From the NCBI GenBank assembly GCA_028277025.1, contig JAPYVG010000001.1, forward strand, positions 62,001 to 126,000: a DNA stretch of 64,000 bases, written 5' to 3'. The stretch is from Sulfolobaceae archaeon. Its GTDB lineage: Archaea > Thermoproteota > Thermoprotei_A > Sulfolobales > Sulfolobaceae. Below the pieces are notes generated by a model. It was not told the DNA's origin and ran no database searches. It was given only the letters and a program-made list of their open reading frames with translations. Of this stretch, positions 42,795-53,047 are shown piece by piece. The number at the start of each line of letters is the position of its first letter. The first letter of the stretch is position 1. Made by a program: the position numbers and the translations under genes.

Positions 42795-42937
42795 CTCTTT
42801 TTAGCAAGGAGTAAAGTATTGATTCGTATTTCTTTGTTAATAACTTGATATATTCTAGTTTTAGAAATAGTTTTAGACTTGGAGGGTACAGTCACCTATC
42901 ATCTTTTTCACAATGGGTTTAATATAGCTTTATATTT
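42795..42937 (-). promoter_or_regulatory. Promoter and long leader region of ilvBNC
   Basis: On the minus strand the gap begins with TTAAAAATATAAAGCTATATTAAAC, which contains one or two TATA-like boxes at its upstream end, about 110-140 nt before the ilvB ATG. A transcript from there would carry a ~90-nt leader, long for this genome where first genes are mostly leaderless. Two very short frames are present but code no run of branched-chain codons. No clear hairpin. Confidence 0.35.
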
Positions 42938-43468
42938 TTAAGCATTACTGTAGTTCTTTTCACTAAACTCGTTAGAATTATAAATAGTTTTTATTTTTTC
43001 AACTATCTGTCTATGGTCGTTTATATCACCCCACATTTCAAGACAAACAACATTACCTATATACAGCCATGTATTGCCGAAATGTATTTTCCTATCGTCT
43101 ATGAACACAATTTCATCTGGCTTTAGGTTTATTCCTTTTTCGTGAAACCTGCTAATAATTTCACTGATATATAAGAACTTAAACGGATAATCATGAGAAA
43201 CTACTAAGTCAAAAAAGTGATCAAGTTCCAAGGCTTTCAGAACTAATTGCGTCTTTTCTGGTAAATTCCATGTGGCTAAGGCTAGATAGAGCCCCATTTC
43301 TTTTAACTCTTGTAAGGTCTCTCTAACTGAGGGAAATAATGTAAGCTTGTTACCTTTTGAGTCTTCTATGGAGTTTTGGTTAATAATCTTTAGTGGTTCT
43401 TCAAATAAAGATATGTTATGATGATTCCACAAAGTCTTGTCCGCGTCGAAGACTACTAGTTTAATCAT
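42938..43468 (-). CDS. HAD-superfamily phosphatase, MDP-1-like
   Basis: 176 residues. [14 protein letters not shown] carries the nucleophile Asp and acid Asp (here DADKT), [10 protein letters not shown] motif II, and [11 protein letters not shown] motif IV: a compact HAD like magnesium-dependent phosphatase 1. Substrate unknown; protein phosphotyrosine or sugar phosphates have been proposed for the family. Coupled to the GTPase gene (8-nt overlap). Confidence 0.7.
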   Translation of the reverse strand: MIKLVVFDADKTLWNHHNISLFEEPLKIINQNSIEDSKGNKLTLFPSVRETLQELKEMGLYLALATWNLPEKTQLVLKALELDHFFDLVVSHDYPFKFLYISEIISRFHEKGINLKPDEIVFIDDRKIHFGNTWLYIGNVVCLEMWGDINDHRQIVEKIKTIYNSNEFSEKNYSNA

Positions 43469-44246
43469 CTAACTTATCTTGTGGTGGTAGGGTGTAATAA
43501 ATTATTTTTCCTTCATGATAATCACGAATAAAAGCCTTTGCCGCTTCATCAATATTTGGCTCGTGCGTCTTTTTATAAATCCAACCTCTCTTTAATGCGA
43601 GCTTTTCTAAGAAATCGTAATAGTCCTTAAAGTCAAATTTATACGCATTTTTTATTGAGTTTATATTAAAGCTCTCGATCCTGTCGAAGAGTAACTTGGC
43701 GGCCCTTACTGGATCTTCTAATTTATCAACGTTTATCCCCCTTATTACTCTCTCCAGATCATTACCGTCTGGAGGGATTATACCCGGTGAATCCCATGCG
43801 TAGATTTTAGATTCTATTCTGAACAGCTGAATAGTTTTAGTATGTCCATACGCCATTGGATGTTTTGATGTTGTGGCTGACCCTCTTCCCTTCAGTGCGT
43901 TGATTATTGATGACTTTCCAGTTTTAGGATAACCTACAAAAATTACTGTCCCTTCTCCCCTCAACAGTTCTTTCAATTTGTCTCTTAGTACTTTAGTACC
44001 CAAATGAGAAGTTGCTGCTAAATAAACTGTTGGTATTTTGTCTTTTCTCTCTATATAATTTTTCCATTTTATCAAAACTTCTAAAGGGACTAAATCGCCT
44101 TTGTTTATCGCTATTAAGATTTTTTTACCTAGTTTTTTAGCGTAATTTTCTATTACTCTAGACCTAGTCAAGTCTGGTTCTCTTGAATCTAGAACCTCAA
44201 CTACCAAATCCGATTTTTTAATATATGCGAGTACCTTTGAAATCAT
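43461..44246 (-). CDS. Circularly permuted GTPase, YlqF/MMR1-HSR1 type
   Basis: 261 residues. G-motif order is permuted: G4 (AINKGDLVP) comes before G1 ([16 protein letters not shown]), G2 and G3 ([11 protein letters not shown]). N-terminal [18 protein letters not shown] is typical of this group. Such GTPases act in large-subunit ribosome assembly. Followed by a short C-terminal helical domain. Upstream of the HAD phosphatase in the same unit. Confidence 0.85.
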   Translation of the reverse strand: MISKVLAYIKKSDLVVEVLDSREPDLTRSRVIENYAKKLGKKILIAINKGDLVPLEVLIKWKNYIERKDKIPTVYLAATSHLGTKVLRDKLKELLRGEGTVIFVGYPKTGKSSIINALKGRGSATTSKHPMAYGHTKTIQLFRIESKIYAWDSPGIIPPDGNDLERVIRGINVDKLEDPVRAAKLLFDRIESFNINSIKNAYKFDFKDYYDFLEKLALKRGWIYKKTHEPNIDEAAKAFIRDYHEGKIIYYTLPPQDKLDD

Positions 44247-44279
44247 TCACTTTATTTTTTTATGATAGATTATTAATAT

Positions 44280-45224
44280 ATGCCATTAGGAAATATTGTG
44301 TCCTTCGACACCGGTACCTTTGACGGTACTGTAACTTACGACTTCCTGGTGAAGTCCATTAAACTAGGCGGTCATGAGAAGTCATTTAATTATGTCATAG
44401 ACTTAGAATATAAGCCGGAAAAGCTATATGTTGTATTAAATATTAAGCGAAGGAGGGATGTTGAGCCTAAATGGAGGTTATGGTTGAACGAGTTCTCCTT
44501 GACTAAAGAATTTAGGCCTAATATTGAGATAGACACCGGTACTTTAAAATTATCTTCTATAATTTATGACATAACACCGTTAGCTAAAATAGGTAAGAAC
44601 GAATTCAGTGTAAGCTATAAAGGTTTACAAGAAATTTCACTGGAAAGTATAGGGTATATAGCGTTTTATAAGGCAGAGCAGTTTATTACAAATTATAACT
44701 TAATGTCTGGAGTATTAGCTTTAAGGCCTTTGGAGCATGCTACTTTTCAATGTAATGGGGAATGTTATTTAATAGTTAATAACGATAAGGAAGGTAAGCT
44801 AATAGTAGACAATTATGAAATTAGTGGTGATGAACCAGAAGAAATAAAGTTTAATAAGACTGGAGAGATAGAAGTTAAATCGGTTTCCCAAAATTCAAAA
44901 AGCCTAGGATATGTATATGCATTCTATAGCCTAAAATATAAGGTTCCTAAAATAGATGTTGATATAGACTATTCACTGGAAGGTGATTCATTAACAGTCA
45001 AGGCTGTAAGTAACAGTGAAATAAATCTCGATAAAGTAATTATTAACGTTTTACTTAATGGTATTTCAATTAATTACAGAGTTTTTGAGAATATAAAACC
45101 TAATAGTGTTATTGAATACCCGGTAAAGTTAAACGGGTTTAAGAAAGGAATATTAAATATCAGAGTAGTCAGTATTAAAGCGGGATATAGGAAAATATTT
45201 GATAAAACTCTACAGATTAAATAG
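44280..45224 (+). CDS. Unrecognised beta-rich protein
   Basis: 314 residues, predicted almost entirely beta strands with no signal peptide or membrane segment. The N-terminus MPLGNIVSFDTGTFDGTVTYDF and repeated short strand pairs suggest two or three immunoglobulin/jelly-roll-like domains; the C-terminal ~100 residues (VDIDYSLEGDSLTVKAVSNSEINLDKVIINVLLNG) look like an Ig-like domain. One Cys pair in FQCNGECYL. I know no family. Divergent from the GTPase; could be a cytoplasmic carbohydrate-binding or surface-related protein, but there is no direct evidence. Confidence 0.55.
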   Translation: MPLGNIVSFDTGTFDGTVTYDFLVKSIKLGGHEKSFNYVIDLEYKPEKLYVVLNIKRRRDVEPKWRLWLNEFSLTKEFRPNIEIDTGTLKLSSIIYDITPLAKIGKNEFSVSYKGLQEISLESIGYIAFYKAEQFITNYNLMSGVLALRPLEHATFQCNGECYLIVNNDKEGKLIVDNYEISGDEPEEIKFNKTGEIEVKSVSQNSKSLGYVYAFYSLKYKVPKIDVDIDYSLEGDSLTVKAVSNSEINLDKVIINVLLNGISINYRVFENIKPNSVIEYPVKLNGFKKGILNIRVVSIKAGYRKIFDKTLQIK

Positions 45225-45233
45225 AAATTTTTG

Positions 45234-46070
45234 TCAAATTCTCAAGCTACCTAACGCAAAAAGTACTAAAGTACCTAAAGCATAAATTTTCATTAGGCTT
45301 CTGGCCTTTGAAGCGCTTTCTATAGTGTTTTCCAAGAATATGATATAAGCTAAAATTGAATCAAGTGAAATTATTCCGAGCAAATATATAATATTAAACC
45401 CTAAAAAGAAGGGTATCGGAGAGGTAATGAGCAAGAGTAGTAAAATGATTTTAGAAATAGTCCATGTTCTTGTTATTCCCAGTTTTACAGCAAGGGTTTT
45501 AACTCCGTTTTCCTTATCACCAATTACATCTTCTATTCCCTTTATAAATTCTCTAGATAATGTAAAGAAGAAGATGAAAAGCGTTGGGATAGTCACACGA
45601 TAGAACCAATTACCATTAAAATATGCGAGACCCCCATAAAATGCAGATAACGCAGAAGTTAGAGCGACTACGAAATTCCCCACTATTCCCTCTTTCTTTA
45701 ACTTTTTTGCGTAAAAAACTAAAAGTATGATTGTTACTAGGGCTAGTATAAATGGGTAAACGCCCAAAATCGCTGAGAATAAGGCTCCAATAATAAATGT
45801 ACTCCATGTAATTATGAACGCTTTTCTTATACTGATCACCCCTGAGGGTAATGGTCTGTAGGGTTTGTTAATTCTATCAATTTCAATATCATAAATGTCA
45901 TTAATAACGTATCCTCCAGCAGCTACTAAAGCTACTACTAGCATACTCACTACTAATTTTATTGGATTAATGCTCCAATTAGAGGCAACGACAAATCCCA
46001 TGAAGGCCGATATCGCGGATCCAACCACGTTATGTATTCTAATTAACTGAAAGTAAGCTTTAACTGACAT
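45234..46070 (-). CDS. Digeranylgeranylglyceryl phosphate synthase (UbiA family)
   Basis: 278 residues, about eight membrane helices. The first Asp-rich motif [22 protein letters not shown] (56-77) and the second, [18 protein letters not shown], are present. In archaea this UbiA member adds the second geranylgeranyl chain to GGGP, a core step of ether-lipid synthesis. Other UbiA enzymes (haem O, quinone) are possible but this N-terminal motif and length fit DGGGPS. Lies next to the GGR-like and speD genes. Confidence 0.82.
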   Translation of the reverse strand: MSVKAYFQLIRIHNVVGSAISAFMGFVVASNWSINPIKLVVSMLVVALVAAGGYVINDIYDIEIDRINKPYRPLPSGVISIRKAFIITWSTFIIGALFSAILGVYPFILALVTIILLVFYAKKLKKEGIVGNFVVALTSALSAFYGGLAYFNGNWFYRVTIPTLFIFFFTLSREFIKGIEDVIGDKENGVKTLAVKLGITRTWTISKIILLLLLITSPIPFFLGFNIIYLLGIISLDSILAYIIFLENTIESASKARSLMKIYALGTLVLFALGSLRI

Positions 46071-46103
46071 TTTTACTATATATATAAAATTGAAGCTTAT
46101 AAG

Positions 46104-46313
46104 GTGATTCTTTTGTCAGAAAAGGAAATAGAGGTTGCTAAAAAATATTTTATGAATGTTGTTTCAGTTGGCGAAATAATAGCTGTTAGGGAACTGAAGG
46201 CGTTAGGTGTTTCGGAACCAGAAAAGGTTATTCAAAAATTAATTGAAATGGGCGTTATTGAAAAGGGCGAAGGTTGTTATAATTTAGTGAGAGAGAAATC
46301 TGGAAATAAGTAA
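46104..46313 (+). CDS. Small winged-helix-like protein
   Basis: 69 residues from GTG 46104 (or TTG 46113, 5 nt after GGTGA). [42 protein letters not shown] looks like a short winged helix. TATATATAAAAT at ~46078-46089 is a good TATA box. Overlaps the 3' end of the GGR-like gene by 30 bp. No family recognised. Confidence 0.6.
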   Translation: MILLSEKEIEVAKKYFMNVVSVGEIIAVRELKALGVSEPEKVIQKLIEMGVIEKGEGCYNLVREKSGNK

Positions 46314-47207
46314 TGAATGCAAGTCGAATTCTCTATCTACGTTTATAGTCTTTCCGTCGAACAGCAAAAACCCAGTTTTTAATACAATATTCCATACTTT
46401 CTCTACTAGGTTAAGATAAGTGTGTTGCTTATTTATCTCTTTAGCCAATTCCTTGAATTTTTCCTCGTGTTTCTCTATACGCCCATCTATGCTCTCTCTC
46501 ATTACTTCTAAGATCTCCGCTATGGAAAAAATCCCACCACCGGTAAAAATCTTGATAAGTCCTAGTACGTCACCAATCCCTAACTTTACATACGTAGGTT
46601 TCGTTCTCGGAATCGCTCCACCATGGACGTCTAATATTTTCTTATTTATTTTAGGTAAATACTTTTGTGGGTTTTCATAGCCTAAGCTTCCTACGAGTGT
46701 TCCGTAAGGTAAAGGGACTATCCAGCTGAATCCGCCCTTGTTTGAAGAATCGAAATATACGTGGATTGCGTCATCATCAATAGGTTCTGTTAAATATTCA
46801 ATTGCTTTAACCCATTTAGCTTTTCCTTTCCACCCTGATGCATTAATTACTAAACCTTCGTATTTCCCTTCATTCGTAATAACTGAAGAGCCTTTAATGA
46901 TAGCATTAGTTTTAAGTTTGATGCTAACATTTTCACCTATCCATTTCTCTAATTTTTCCCTATTTAATCTAACAATATATGTGTTTATTTCTATTATTTT
47001 TTCATTATAATGAAGGAAAATTTTTTTAAAATCTCTATCTATAAATTCCTTTGAAATTCTTAGTTTTTGGAAAGTAGTAAAGCTTATGATTCCAGTACAT
47101 TTTTTGCCTAAAAAAGGTCTTCTATCAAAAACAATTGGCTTAAAATCAAGGAGTTTATAGGCTGTTAATAACCCTGCTATACCTCCTCCTACAATTAAAA
47201 GTCTGAT
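46284..47207 (-). CDS. Geranylgeranyl reductase-like FAD oxidoreductase, ATC start
   Basis: 307 residues; easily missed because the frame has no ATG, GTG or TTG until 46502. From ATC 47207 it reads [21 protein letters not shown], a perfect FAD-binding N-terminus with the GxGxxG pattern, then [11 protein letters not shown] (Cys-containing segment typical of the GGR family) and [23 protein letters not shown], the second FAD motif. The family reduces geranylgeranyl chains of archaeal lipids or quinones. It overlaps speD by 13 nt; GAGGCTGAT, an imperfect Shine-Dalgarno, ends 5 nt ahead of ATC. GTC at 47210 is the only other codon between the previous stop and ATC. Confidence 0.75.
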   Translation of the reverse strand: MRLLIVGGGIAGLLTAYKLLDFKPIVFDRRPFLGKKCTGIISFTTFQKLRISKEFIDRDFKKIFLHYNEKIIEINTYIVRLNREKLEKWIGENVSIKLKTNAIIKGSSVITNEGKYEGLVINASGWKGKAKWVKAIEYLTEPIDDDAIHVYFDSSNKGGFSWIVPLPYGTLVGSLGYENPQKYLPKINKKILDVHGGAIPRTKPTYVKLGIGDVLGLIKIFTGGGIFSIAEILEVMRESIDGRIEKHEEKFKELAKEINKQHTYLNLVEKVWNIVLKTGFLLFDGKTINVDREFDLHSLLISRFLSH

Positions 47208-47563
47208 GACCTATCAGCCTCGTTCAGAGTATATCTTTTAGCCTTCAATTTTTCAACTATATATATAAAGGCTTTCATCGGGTCTGTATGTGCACCGCAA
47301 GAGTAAACGTCTACGGTCGCGAAATTGTATTCTGGCCATGTATGTATTGTAATATGGCTTTCCAACACTATTGCGACAACGCTAACTCCCTCCCCTATCT
47401 TCCATGATTTTATGTCAAGTAATGTCATGTTTCCTACTTTTGCAGCGTTTTTAACTATCTCTTCTAAAGCTTCTCTGTCTTTTAATAAGTCAACATCACA
47501 GTCGTAAAGTGAGCCATAAACTTGCCTTCCCACTACTTTTGGAGTGCTAACAACCCCCATCAT
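47195..47563 (-). CDS. speD: S-adenosylmethionine decarboxylase proenzyme (SpeD)
   Basis: 122 residues. Self-cleavage site LES69HITIHT: Ser69 becomes the pyruvoyl group; His74 and Cys89 (in VYSCGAH) are processing/catalytic residues. Sulfolobales have two SpeD paralogues, one AdoMet decarboxylase and one that became an arginine decarboxylase; from memory of synteny this is the AdoMetDC copy, but sequence alone does not settle it. It makes the aminopropyl donor for spermidine. First gene of a pair with the GGR-like gene. Confidence 0.85.
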   Translation of the reverse strand: MMGVVSTPKVVGRQVYGSLYDCDVDLLKDREALEEIVKNAAKVGNMTLLDIKSWKIGEGVSVVAIVLESHITIHTWPEYNFATVDVYSCGAHTDPMKAFIYIVEKLKAKRYTLNEADRSSDF

Positions 47564-47590
47564 ACCCCAACCCCCCTAATATATAGGGGG
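47554..47590 (-). promoter_or_regulatory. G-rich inverted-repeat element at the speD start
   Basis: The minus strand has CCCCCTA (47590-47584), ATATA-type spacer, and TAGGGGG (47578-47572): a perfect 7-bp inverted repeat. Further G tracts follow: six G (47576-47571), four G (47568-47565) and five G (47558-47554, starting inside the second ATG), straddling the start codon. A TATA-like box at ~47601-47610 would start transcription at about 47577-47583, so the element may lie at the very 5' end of the mRNA. It could be a hairpin, a G-quadruplex or an operator. Confidence 0.45.
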
Positions 47591-47607
47591 TCTAATAATC
47601 CTTTTTA

Positions 47608-47630
47608 AATTTTTTACTCAATTTTTTACT
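47608..47630. repeat. Two tandem copies of an 11-bp direct repeat
   Basis: AATTTTTTACT occurs at 47608-47618 and again at 47620-47630, one base apart, between the divergent speD and DUF211 genes and next to the speD TATA-like box. Could be a regulator site; could be chance in AT-rich DNA. Confidence 0.35.
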
Positions 47631-47684
47631 TGATAGTAGGTCAAGTTTTAAATGGCTAAAAAGGAAATACTTTATTGATTTAAA

Positions 47685-47966
47685 GTGGCAATAAGACGTT
47701 TAGTCCTTGACGTTCTAAAACCTATAAGGGGTATATCGATCGTTGAATTGGCAGAAAAGGTTTCTGAGCTAGAGGGAGTTGACGGTGTTAATATCAGTGT
47801 TACCGATATGGACGTTGAAACAATGGGCTTAATGATAGTAATTGAGGGTAGTAATATTAAATTTGATGATGTGAAAAAGGTCTTAGAAGAGGAGGGCTGT
47901 GCTATTCATAGTATTGATGAGGTGGTTAGTGGGAATAAGATGGTAGAGGGGAGAAAGGAAAGATGA
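47685..47966 (+). CDS. DUF211 family protein
   Basis: 93 residues from [43 protein letters not shown] matches DUF211, a small archaeal ferredoxin-like-fold protein of unknown function thought to sense small molecules. TATA-like GTTTTAAATG at ~47646-47655. Coupled to the tRNA-thiolation gene by a 4-nt overlap, which suggests a functional link. Confidence 0.8.
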   Translation: MAIRRLVLDVLKPIRGISIVELAEKVSELEGVDGVNISVTDMDVETMGLMIVIEGSNIKFDDVKKVLEEEGCAIHSIDEVVSGNKMVEGRKER

Positions 47967-48934
47967 TTTGCGATATATGCAGGAGTAGGGAGGCAGAAGT
48001 TTTTCAACCCCACTCTGGTAGAAAACTTTGTAGGAAATGTTTTATAGAGGATATTAGGGAAAGAGTAAAGAGAGAAGCGGAAAAAATTGGCTTAGACAAG
48101 GGTGGTAAGATATTACTTGCGGTATCTGGGGGTAAAGATAGTTATGTATTAGCTGATACTCTAGCCTCTTTCATAGATCATGATAGGCTAATAGCCTATA
48201 ACATTGTTGAGGGAATACATGGCTATAACAGAAAGGAGCACGTTGAACAACTGAAGAAATTTTTAGATGAATTAGGGATTGAGCTAATAGAAGATAGTTT
48301 CGAAAAAAGTATTGGGTATAGTTTAGATGAGATGGTAAAGAGTGCAATAGAGAAGGGGTTGAACGTTTCAGCCTGTACTTTTTGTGGCGGTTTTAGAAGG
48401 AAGTTAATAAATAATGCTGGAAGAATAGTTAACGCTGACTATGTAGTTACCGGTCATAATTTAGATGATGAAGTCCAAGCTATAATTATAAACCTTATTC
48501 GGGGAGACATAATAAGGCTTGTAAGGCTTGGTGATAAGCCTATTAAACTAAGCTCAAAATTCGTGCTGAGGGTTAAGCCTTTACGAAAAATTTATGAATG
48601 GGAGACTACAATGTATGCTTATTATAAAGGCTATAACTTCCAAGAGACTGAGTGTCCTTATATCTCAATGAGGCCTACTTTGAGAGCTAAAGTTAGGGAT
48701 TTACTTTATTCTTTAGAATCTATCAAACCGGGTACTTTATTGAATATTATTGAGGAGTTTGATAAGATAGCGGAGAGAGTTAGAAAAGAGACTAATTTAA
48801 AGGAGGAACTACCGACTTGCAAAATCTGTGGCGAGCCCACTAGTTACGGTAGGGAAATCTGCAAGAATTGTGAGTTATTAATTAGGGCTGGTCTTTTGAA
48901 TGTTGACTCTGCAGTACTACAAAATCTAAAGTAA
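47963..48934 (+). CDS. tRNA 2-thiolation protein (TtuA/NcsA family)
   Basis: 323 residues. N-terminal zinc finger ([11 protein letters not shown] ... CRKCF), PP-loop [14 protein letters not shown], catalytic/Fe-S Cys in [12 protein letters not shown] and TECPYIS, and a C-terminal zinc finger ([19 protein letters not shown]). This is the TtuA/Ctu1 layout: it thiolates U in tRNA (position 54 or 34) using a ubiquitin-like sulfur carrier. The JAMM protein at the other end of the window could belong to the same sulfur-carrier/Urm1 world, but this is speculation. Confidence 0.88.
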   Translation: MICDICRSREAEVFQPHSGRKLCRKCFIEDIRERVKREAEKIGLDKGGKILLAVSGGKDSYVLADTLASFIDHDRLIAYNIVEGIHGYNRKEHVEQLKKFLDELGIELIEDSFEKSIGYSLDEMVKSAIEKGLNVSACTFCGGFRRKLINNAGRIVNADYVVTGHNLDDEVQAIIINLIRGDIIRLVRLGDKPIKLSSKFVLRVKPLRKIYEWETTMYAYYKGYNFQETECPYISMRPTLRAKVRDLLYSLESIKPGTLLNIIEEFDKIAERVRKETNLKEELPTCKICGEPTSYGREICKNCELLIRAGLLNVDSAVLQNLK

Positions 48935-49468
48935 TTACCAGAATTTTCCTATATCATAAATCTCCTCATTAATGCCTTTTCGCTTGTTTGCAGCTAATGC
49001 CATTGCGAATAGAAGTGATGATAACCTATTTAGATAAACGATGATTGTCTTATTCATTTTTGGTAGTTCTTTTGAGTATTTGACTGCATTTCTTTCGATT
49101 CTTCTGCATACGGCTCTTGTAATATGAATTAAGCTTGCCTCCTCAGATCCTCCCGGTATTACGAAAAGCTTTACTGGTCCGGTTTCTTTCCTGTATTCTA
49201 CAGTTCTTTCTTCTATCCATTTAACGTATTCCATTTCAATCTTCTTTTTTTGACTATTTGTAGTTAAGTCCTCACCTATTTCAAAAAGAGTTACCTGGAC
49301 TTTTCTTAAGTCTTTTTTCATGTCATCCCATGGTAGTTTTGAGATTAGGTAACCTATGTACGAGTTTAATTCATCTAAATCTCCCAAAAAGTTGACAAGG
49401 GGAGAATCCTTTCCTACCCTTTTTTGTACAACGTCTGTCTCTCCGCTATCCCCCTTTCGAGTGAACAC
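48935..49468 (-). CDS. Cob(I)alamin adenosyltransferase, PduO type
   Basis: 177 residues. [12 protein letters not shown] is the ATP-binding N-terminus (usual TRTGDxGxTxL), with [12 protein letters not shown] and a C-terminal [12 protein letters not shown] and [13 protein letters not shown] helix pair, all signature PduO segments. Makes adenosylcobalamin. The candidate GrsA at 61.2 kb is a B12-dependent type of radical-SAM protein, so cobalamin handling is consistent with the genome. Confidence 0.88.
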   Translation of the reverse strand: MFTRKGDSGETDVVQKRVGKDSPLVNFLGDLDELNSYIGYLISKLPWDDMKKDLRKVQVTLFEIGEDLTTNSQKKKIEMEYVKWIEERTVEYRKETGPVKLFVIPGGSEEASLIHITRAVCRRIERNAVKYSKELPKMNKTIIVYLNRLSSLLFAMALAANKRKGINEEIYDIGKFW

Positions 49469-49503
49469 AGTAATATTTTAAATACCTTAAATATATACGT
49501 CTT

Positions 49504-52377
49504 TTGGTGATCTCTATATCCACGCCCAAGAGATTTGCTGATTTCTTAGTCGAGATATCAGAAAAATGGCAAAAGGAATGGGAGAAAGGTAAAATATTTG
49601 AGGCTAACCCAGATAAGAGTAGGAAAAAATTCTTCACAACAGTTGCTTTCCCCTATCCTAATTCTCCGTTTCATCTAGGTCATGGAAGAACTTATGTAAC
49701 TTGTGACATTTACGCCCGTTATATGAGGATGAGAGGGTATAATGTACTTTTCCCCATGGGTTTTCACTACACTGGAACCCCAATTATAGCGATGGCTGAC
49801 GATGTAGCGAAAGGTGATAAGGAGTTAATTGAAATTTTCACAGACATATACGAAATACCTAAGGATGTAATATCGAAATTAGCAGATCCACTTTTCATGG
49901 CGAACTATTTCAAAGAAGAGATCAAAAAGGCGATGAAGGAGATAGGGTTGAGCATTGATTGGAGGAGGGAGTTCACAACTATAGACCCAGAGTTCTCCTC
50001 TTTTATAGTATGGCAATTTACAAAGTTACAAGAGAATGGTTTCATAGTAAGGGATACTCACCCGGTAGGTTGGTGTCCCGTCCATCACATCCCAGTAGGC
50101 ATGCATGATACTAAAGGTGATATGGAGCCAGAAATTGGTGAATTCGTTTTAATTTACTTTCAGTCAGAGTTAGGTATTTTACCTGCGGCAACATTAAGAC
50201 CAGAAACAATATTCGGTGCTGTAGCGGTATGGGTTAATCCGTCTGAGAATTACGCTATGGTGGAGTTCGATAATAGAAAGTTTATAATGAGTGAAAAAGC
50301 GGCATTCAAGTTATCCTTCCAGATTGATAATTTAAAAACTGTTTCGACTTTGAAGGGTAGTGAATTACTGAAATACAAGGCAGTTAACCCAATTACTGGT
50401 AAGGAAATACCTGTTTTGGGAGCAGACTTTGTAGACCCAATGACGGGTACTGGAGTTGTGATGAGCGTACCAGCTCATGCTCCATTTGACTATTACTACC
50501 TAAAGAAAGTTAAGCCGGATTTACCTCTAGTCTCTGTCATAACGGTTGAGGGAGTAAGTGATACTTTAGCAAAAGACGTTGTAGAAAAATCTAATCCTAA
50601 GAACAAAGCAGACTTAGAGAAATTAACTGAGCAGGTGTATAGGACTGAATATAATAAGGGTAAACTGAAGGATATAACTGGGCTAGTTAAGCCGGAATAC
50701 GTTGAGGAGTTGAAAGGGTTAGTAGGTTTAAGCGTACCGGAGGCTAGGCAGAAGATTACCGAATTCCTTTTGGGTAAAGGCTTGGGCAGAAAGATCTATG
50801 AAATAATGAATAGGCCAGTATACTGTAGGTGTGGGAATGAAGTTGTAGTAAAGATTTTGAAGGACCAATGGTTCTTAGACTATGGTAATCCGCAATGGAA
50901 GGAGTTAGCTAAAAAACTGATTTCTCAAATGAGGTTTATTCCACCGGAAGCTAGGAAGGACTTTGAGTTTGTAGCTGATTGGTTACAAAAGAGGGCTTGT
51001 GCAAGAACTAGAGGTTTAGGAACCCCATTACCATGGGATAAGAAGTGGATTATTGAGAGTTTAAGTGACTCTACAATTTATATGGCCTTTTACACAGTAG
51101 CTCACAAAATAAGGCAGTACGGGATTAGACCATCACAATTAACTTATGAGGTTTGGGATTACTTGATGTTAGGCAATGGTAACGTTGAAGATGTCTCTAA
51201 AAAGTCTGGAATTCCAAAAGAGGTGTTAGAAGATATGAGAAATGAGTTCTTGTACTGGTATCCGTTAGACATTAGACACAGTGGGAAGGACTTAATACCA
51301 AATCATCTCTCTTTCTTTATCTTTAACCATGCAGCTATATTCCCAGAGGAATTATGGCCTAAGGCTATAGCAGTTAACGGATTCGTACTATATGAAGGGA
51401 AGAAGATGAGTAAGTCGTTAAGAAACATAATACCGCTAAGGAAGGCTATTAGGACTTATGGTGCAGATGTTGTAAGGATAGTATTAACCTCTACTGCTGA
51501 TATGGGTTCTGACGTCAATTTCAGTGAAAGTTACGCTAAGTCTGTTGCAGAGACTTTAAGGAATTATTATGAACTCTCTAAGAAATTAGACGAGTTTAAA
51601 GGAAAAGAGGAGGGCTTCCCAGAGAAATGGTTGAGGTCAAAATTCTATCAAATGATTACAAATTCCACAAAATATATGGATAATTTAGATTTGAGAAGTA
51701 TGGTTAATGATCTGTTGTATAATTTAAATAGTTACATAAATGAGTACATGGAAATGGTAAAGGCCGAGAATAGAGAGCCTAACGGCAAGTTATTAAAGGA
51801 GATTTTTGAAAACTGGGTGAAGATGTTATCACCTTTTGCACCTCATCTAGCTGAGGAGATCTGGCACTCCTTAGGGCATAGCACCTTCGTAAGTTTAGAT
51901 TCCTGGCCTACTGTTGAAGAGTCAGCCATTGACATTTTCTCGGATTTGGTTCACGAATATCACAATAAAGTCCTAGAGGATGTTCAGGCTATTTTAGCAG
52001 TATATAAGGGCACTCCTAAAAGAATTAGAATTTTCGTGGCCGACAAAGGGAAGATGAAAGTTCTAAAGGAGGCAGTAGAAATTGTTTCACGTGGAGGAGC
52101 CTTAAAGGAGTTAATGAGTAAAATAAAACCTAAAGACCAAAGTGAGGCTAGGCTGTATCAGAAGATATTTGAAGAGGCCAGAGGGTTAGATGATAAAATG
52201 AGAAAGCTTGTATTGGGTTACGACGTTGATGAGGAAGAGTTGCTAAAACAAGGTGTTAAATATATCTCATATAAGTTGGGAGTTAATGAAATCGTCGTTG
52301 ATAATGTGAGTAACATGGACAGAAGTAAGTACAATAAAGAAGCATTACCTCTTAAGCCTGCTATATTTATTGAGTGA
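49504..52377 (+). CDS. leuS: Leucyl-tRNA synthetase
   Basis: 957 residues, archaeal length. Start TTG 49504 or GTG 49507, leaderless, with TTTTAAAT ~26 bp upstream. Class I HIGH-type motif [21 protein letters not shown] in [12 protein letters not shown], and the editing domain ([10 protein letters not shown] ... [17 protein letters not shown]). Sulfolobales often carry two LeuRS paralogues, one without a normal active site; this copy keeps both signatures, so it is the canonical aminoacylating enzyme. The 3' end overlaps the unknown minus-strand gene by 33 bp. Confidence 0.95.
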   Translation: MVISISTPKRFADFLVEISEKWQKEWEKGKIFEANPDKSRKKFFTTVAFPYPNSPFHLGHGRTYVTCDIYARYMRMRGYNVLFPMGFHYTGTPIIAMADDVAKGDKELIEIFTDIYEIPKDVISKLADPLFMANYFKEEIKKAMKEIGLSIDWRREFTTIDPEFSSFIVWQFTKLQENGFIVRDTHPVGWCPVHHIPVGMHDTKGDMEPEIGEFVLIYFQSELGILPAATLRPETIFGAVAVWVNPSENYAMVEFDNRKFIMSEKAAFKLSFQIDNLKTVSTLKGSELLKYKAVNPITGKEIPVLGADFVDPMTGTGVVMSVPAHAPFDYYYLKKVKPDLPLVSVITVEGVSDTLAKDVVEKSNPKNKADLEKLTEQVYRTEYNKGKLKDITGLVKPEYVEELKGLVGLSVPEARQKITEFLLGKGLGRKIYEIMNRPVYCRCGNEVVVKILKDQWFLDYGNPQWKELAKKLISQMRFIPPEARKDFEFVADWLQKRACARTRGLGTPLPWDKKWIIESLSDSTIYMAFYTVAHKIRQYGIRPSQLTYEVWDYLMLGNGNVEDVSKKSGIPKEVLEDMRNEFLYWYPLDIRHSGKDLIPNHLSFFIFNHAAIFPEELWPKAIAVNGFVLYEGKKMSKSLRNIIPLRKAIRTYGADVVRIVLTSTADMGSDVNFSESYAKSVAETLRNYYELSKKLDEFKGKEEGFPEKWLRSKFYQMITNSTKYMDNLDLRSMVNDLLYNLNSYINEYMEMVKAENREPNGKLLKEIFENWVKMLSPFAPHLAEEIWHSLGHSTFVSLDSWPTVEESAIDIFSDLVHEYHNKVLEDVQAILAVYKGTPKRIRIFVADKGKMKVLKEAVEIVSRGGALKELMSKIKPKDQSEARLYQKIFEEARGLDDKMRKLVLGYDVDEEELLKQGVKYISYKLGVNEIVVDNVSNMDRSKYNKEALPLKPAIFIE

Positions 52378-52944
52378 AACAATTCCATTTTCTATTTCTA
52401 TTAACCCAACTTCCTTTAAGAAAAACAGTTCTTTTCTAATGTGATCCTTACTGCTACTAGTCTTACCAGAAATTATATTTACTAGGTCTTTAAGAGGTAT
52501 TTCGCCGTATTCTCTAACTAAAGATAGAATTTCATTGTCCTCTGAGGACAAGTTTTCCTCCTTTATTTCTCCGTTAAAAATTCTGAACATAAAAAGGTTT
52601 CCGTCTATTGATGTTCTATATAAATTCTGTTGAATTTTTTCTATCTTTATTATATCAACACCTAATTTTAGCGGTCTATAAGAAGTCACCAGTCTGAACT
52701 TTATCGGAACTTCGCTTTCCTTTTCAGCCTCAAAGACTATCAGCTCAGCACCACTCTCGCATTCTTGCTTAAACTTTATCTCGAAGGGGTAGAATTCCCA
52801 CTTGATTTTATCAAAACCTTGTATGCATACTTTACTGCCTTGTTCATATAACCTCTCTGCGGATTTAATGGTTATCAGAAGGTTAATGCTATAATAGTAA
52901 CTTTGTACCAGCCTAGGCTTTTTTAGAATCTCGTCTATTATCAT
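52345..52944 (-). CDS. Unrecognised protein with C-terminal winged helix
   Basis: 199 residues from ATG 52944, ~25 bp downstream of TTTAAAAATTTAG, so leaderless; a GTG at 52956 was rejected for this reason. The N-terminal ~130 residues are mixed alpha/beta and match no family I know. The last ~60 ([55 protein letters not shown]) look like a winged helix. Likely a DNA-binding protein; divergent from the his operon, so it might regulate it. Confidence 0.55.
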   Translation of the reverse strand: MIIDEILKKPRLVQSYYYSINLLITIKSAERLYEQGSKVCIQGFDKIKWEFYPFEIKFKQECESGAELIVFEAEKESEVPIKFRLVTSYRPLKLGVDIIKIEKIQQNLYRTSIDGNLFMFRIFNGEIKEENLSSEDNEILSLVREYGEIPLKDLVNIISGKTSSSKDHIRKELFFLKEVGLIEIENGIVSLNKYSRLKR

Positions 52945-52994
52945 AAAATTTAGCACTAAATCTAAATTTTTAAACTTTAAAGAAGGGAACAGTA

Positions 52995-53006
52995 AAGCTT
53001 ATTTTT
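52995..53006 (+). promoter_or_regulatory. Candidate TATA box of the his operon
   Basis: AAGCTTATTTTT lies ~50 bp before the hisC GTG, giving a leader of roughly 20 nt. The unknown winged-helix gene is driven the other way from TTTAAAAATTTAG at ~52962-52974. Confidence 0.35.
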
Positions 53007-53047
53007 GTGCTAACATCAGTTATGTAGGGTTTCTTATTGCACCAACC

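Noticed and set aside
42795..42937. Leader peptide for ilvB attenuation
   Set aside because: The short frames lack a run of Ile, Val or Leu codons and no terminator-like hairpin is visible.
46420..47010. Two plus-strand open frames (86 and 90 codons)
   Set aside because: They are shadows of the minus-strand geranylgeranyl-reductase-like gene, which has clear FAD motifs.
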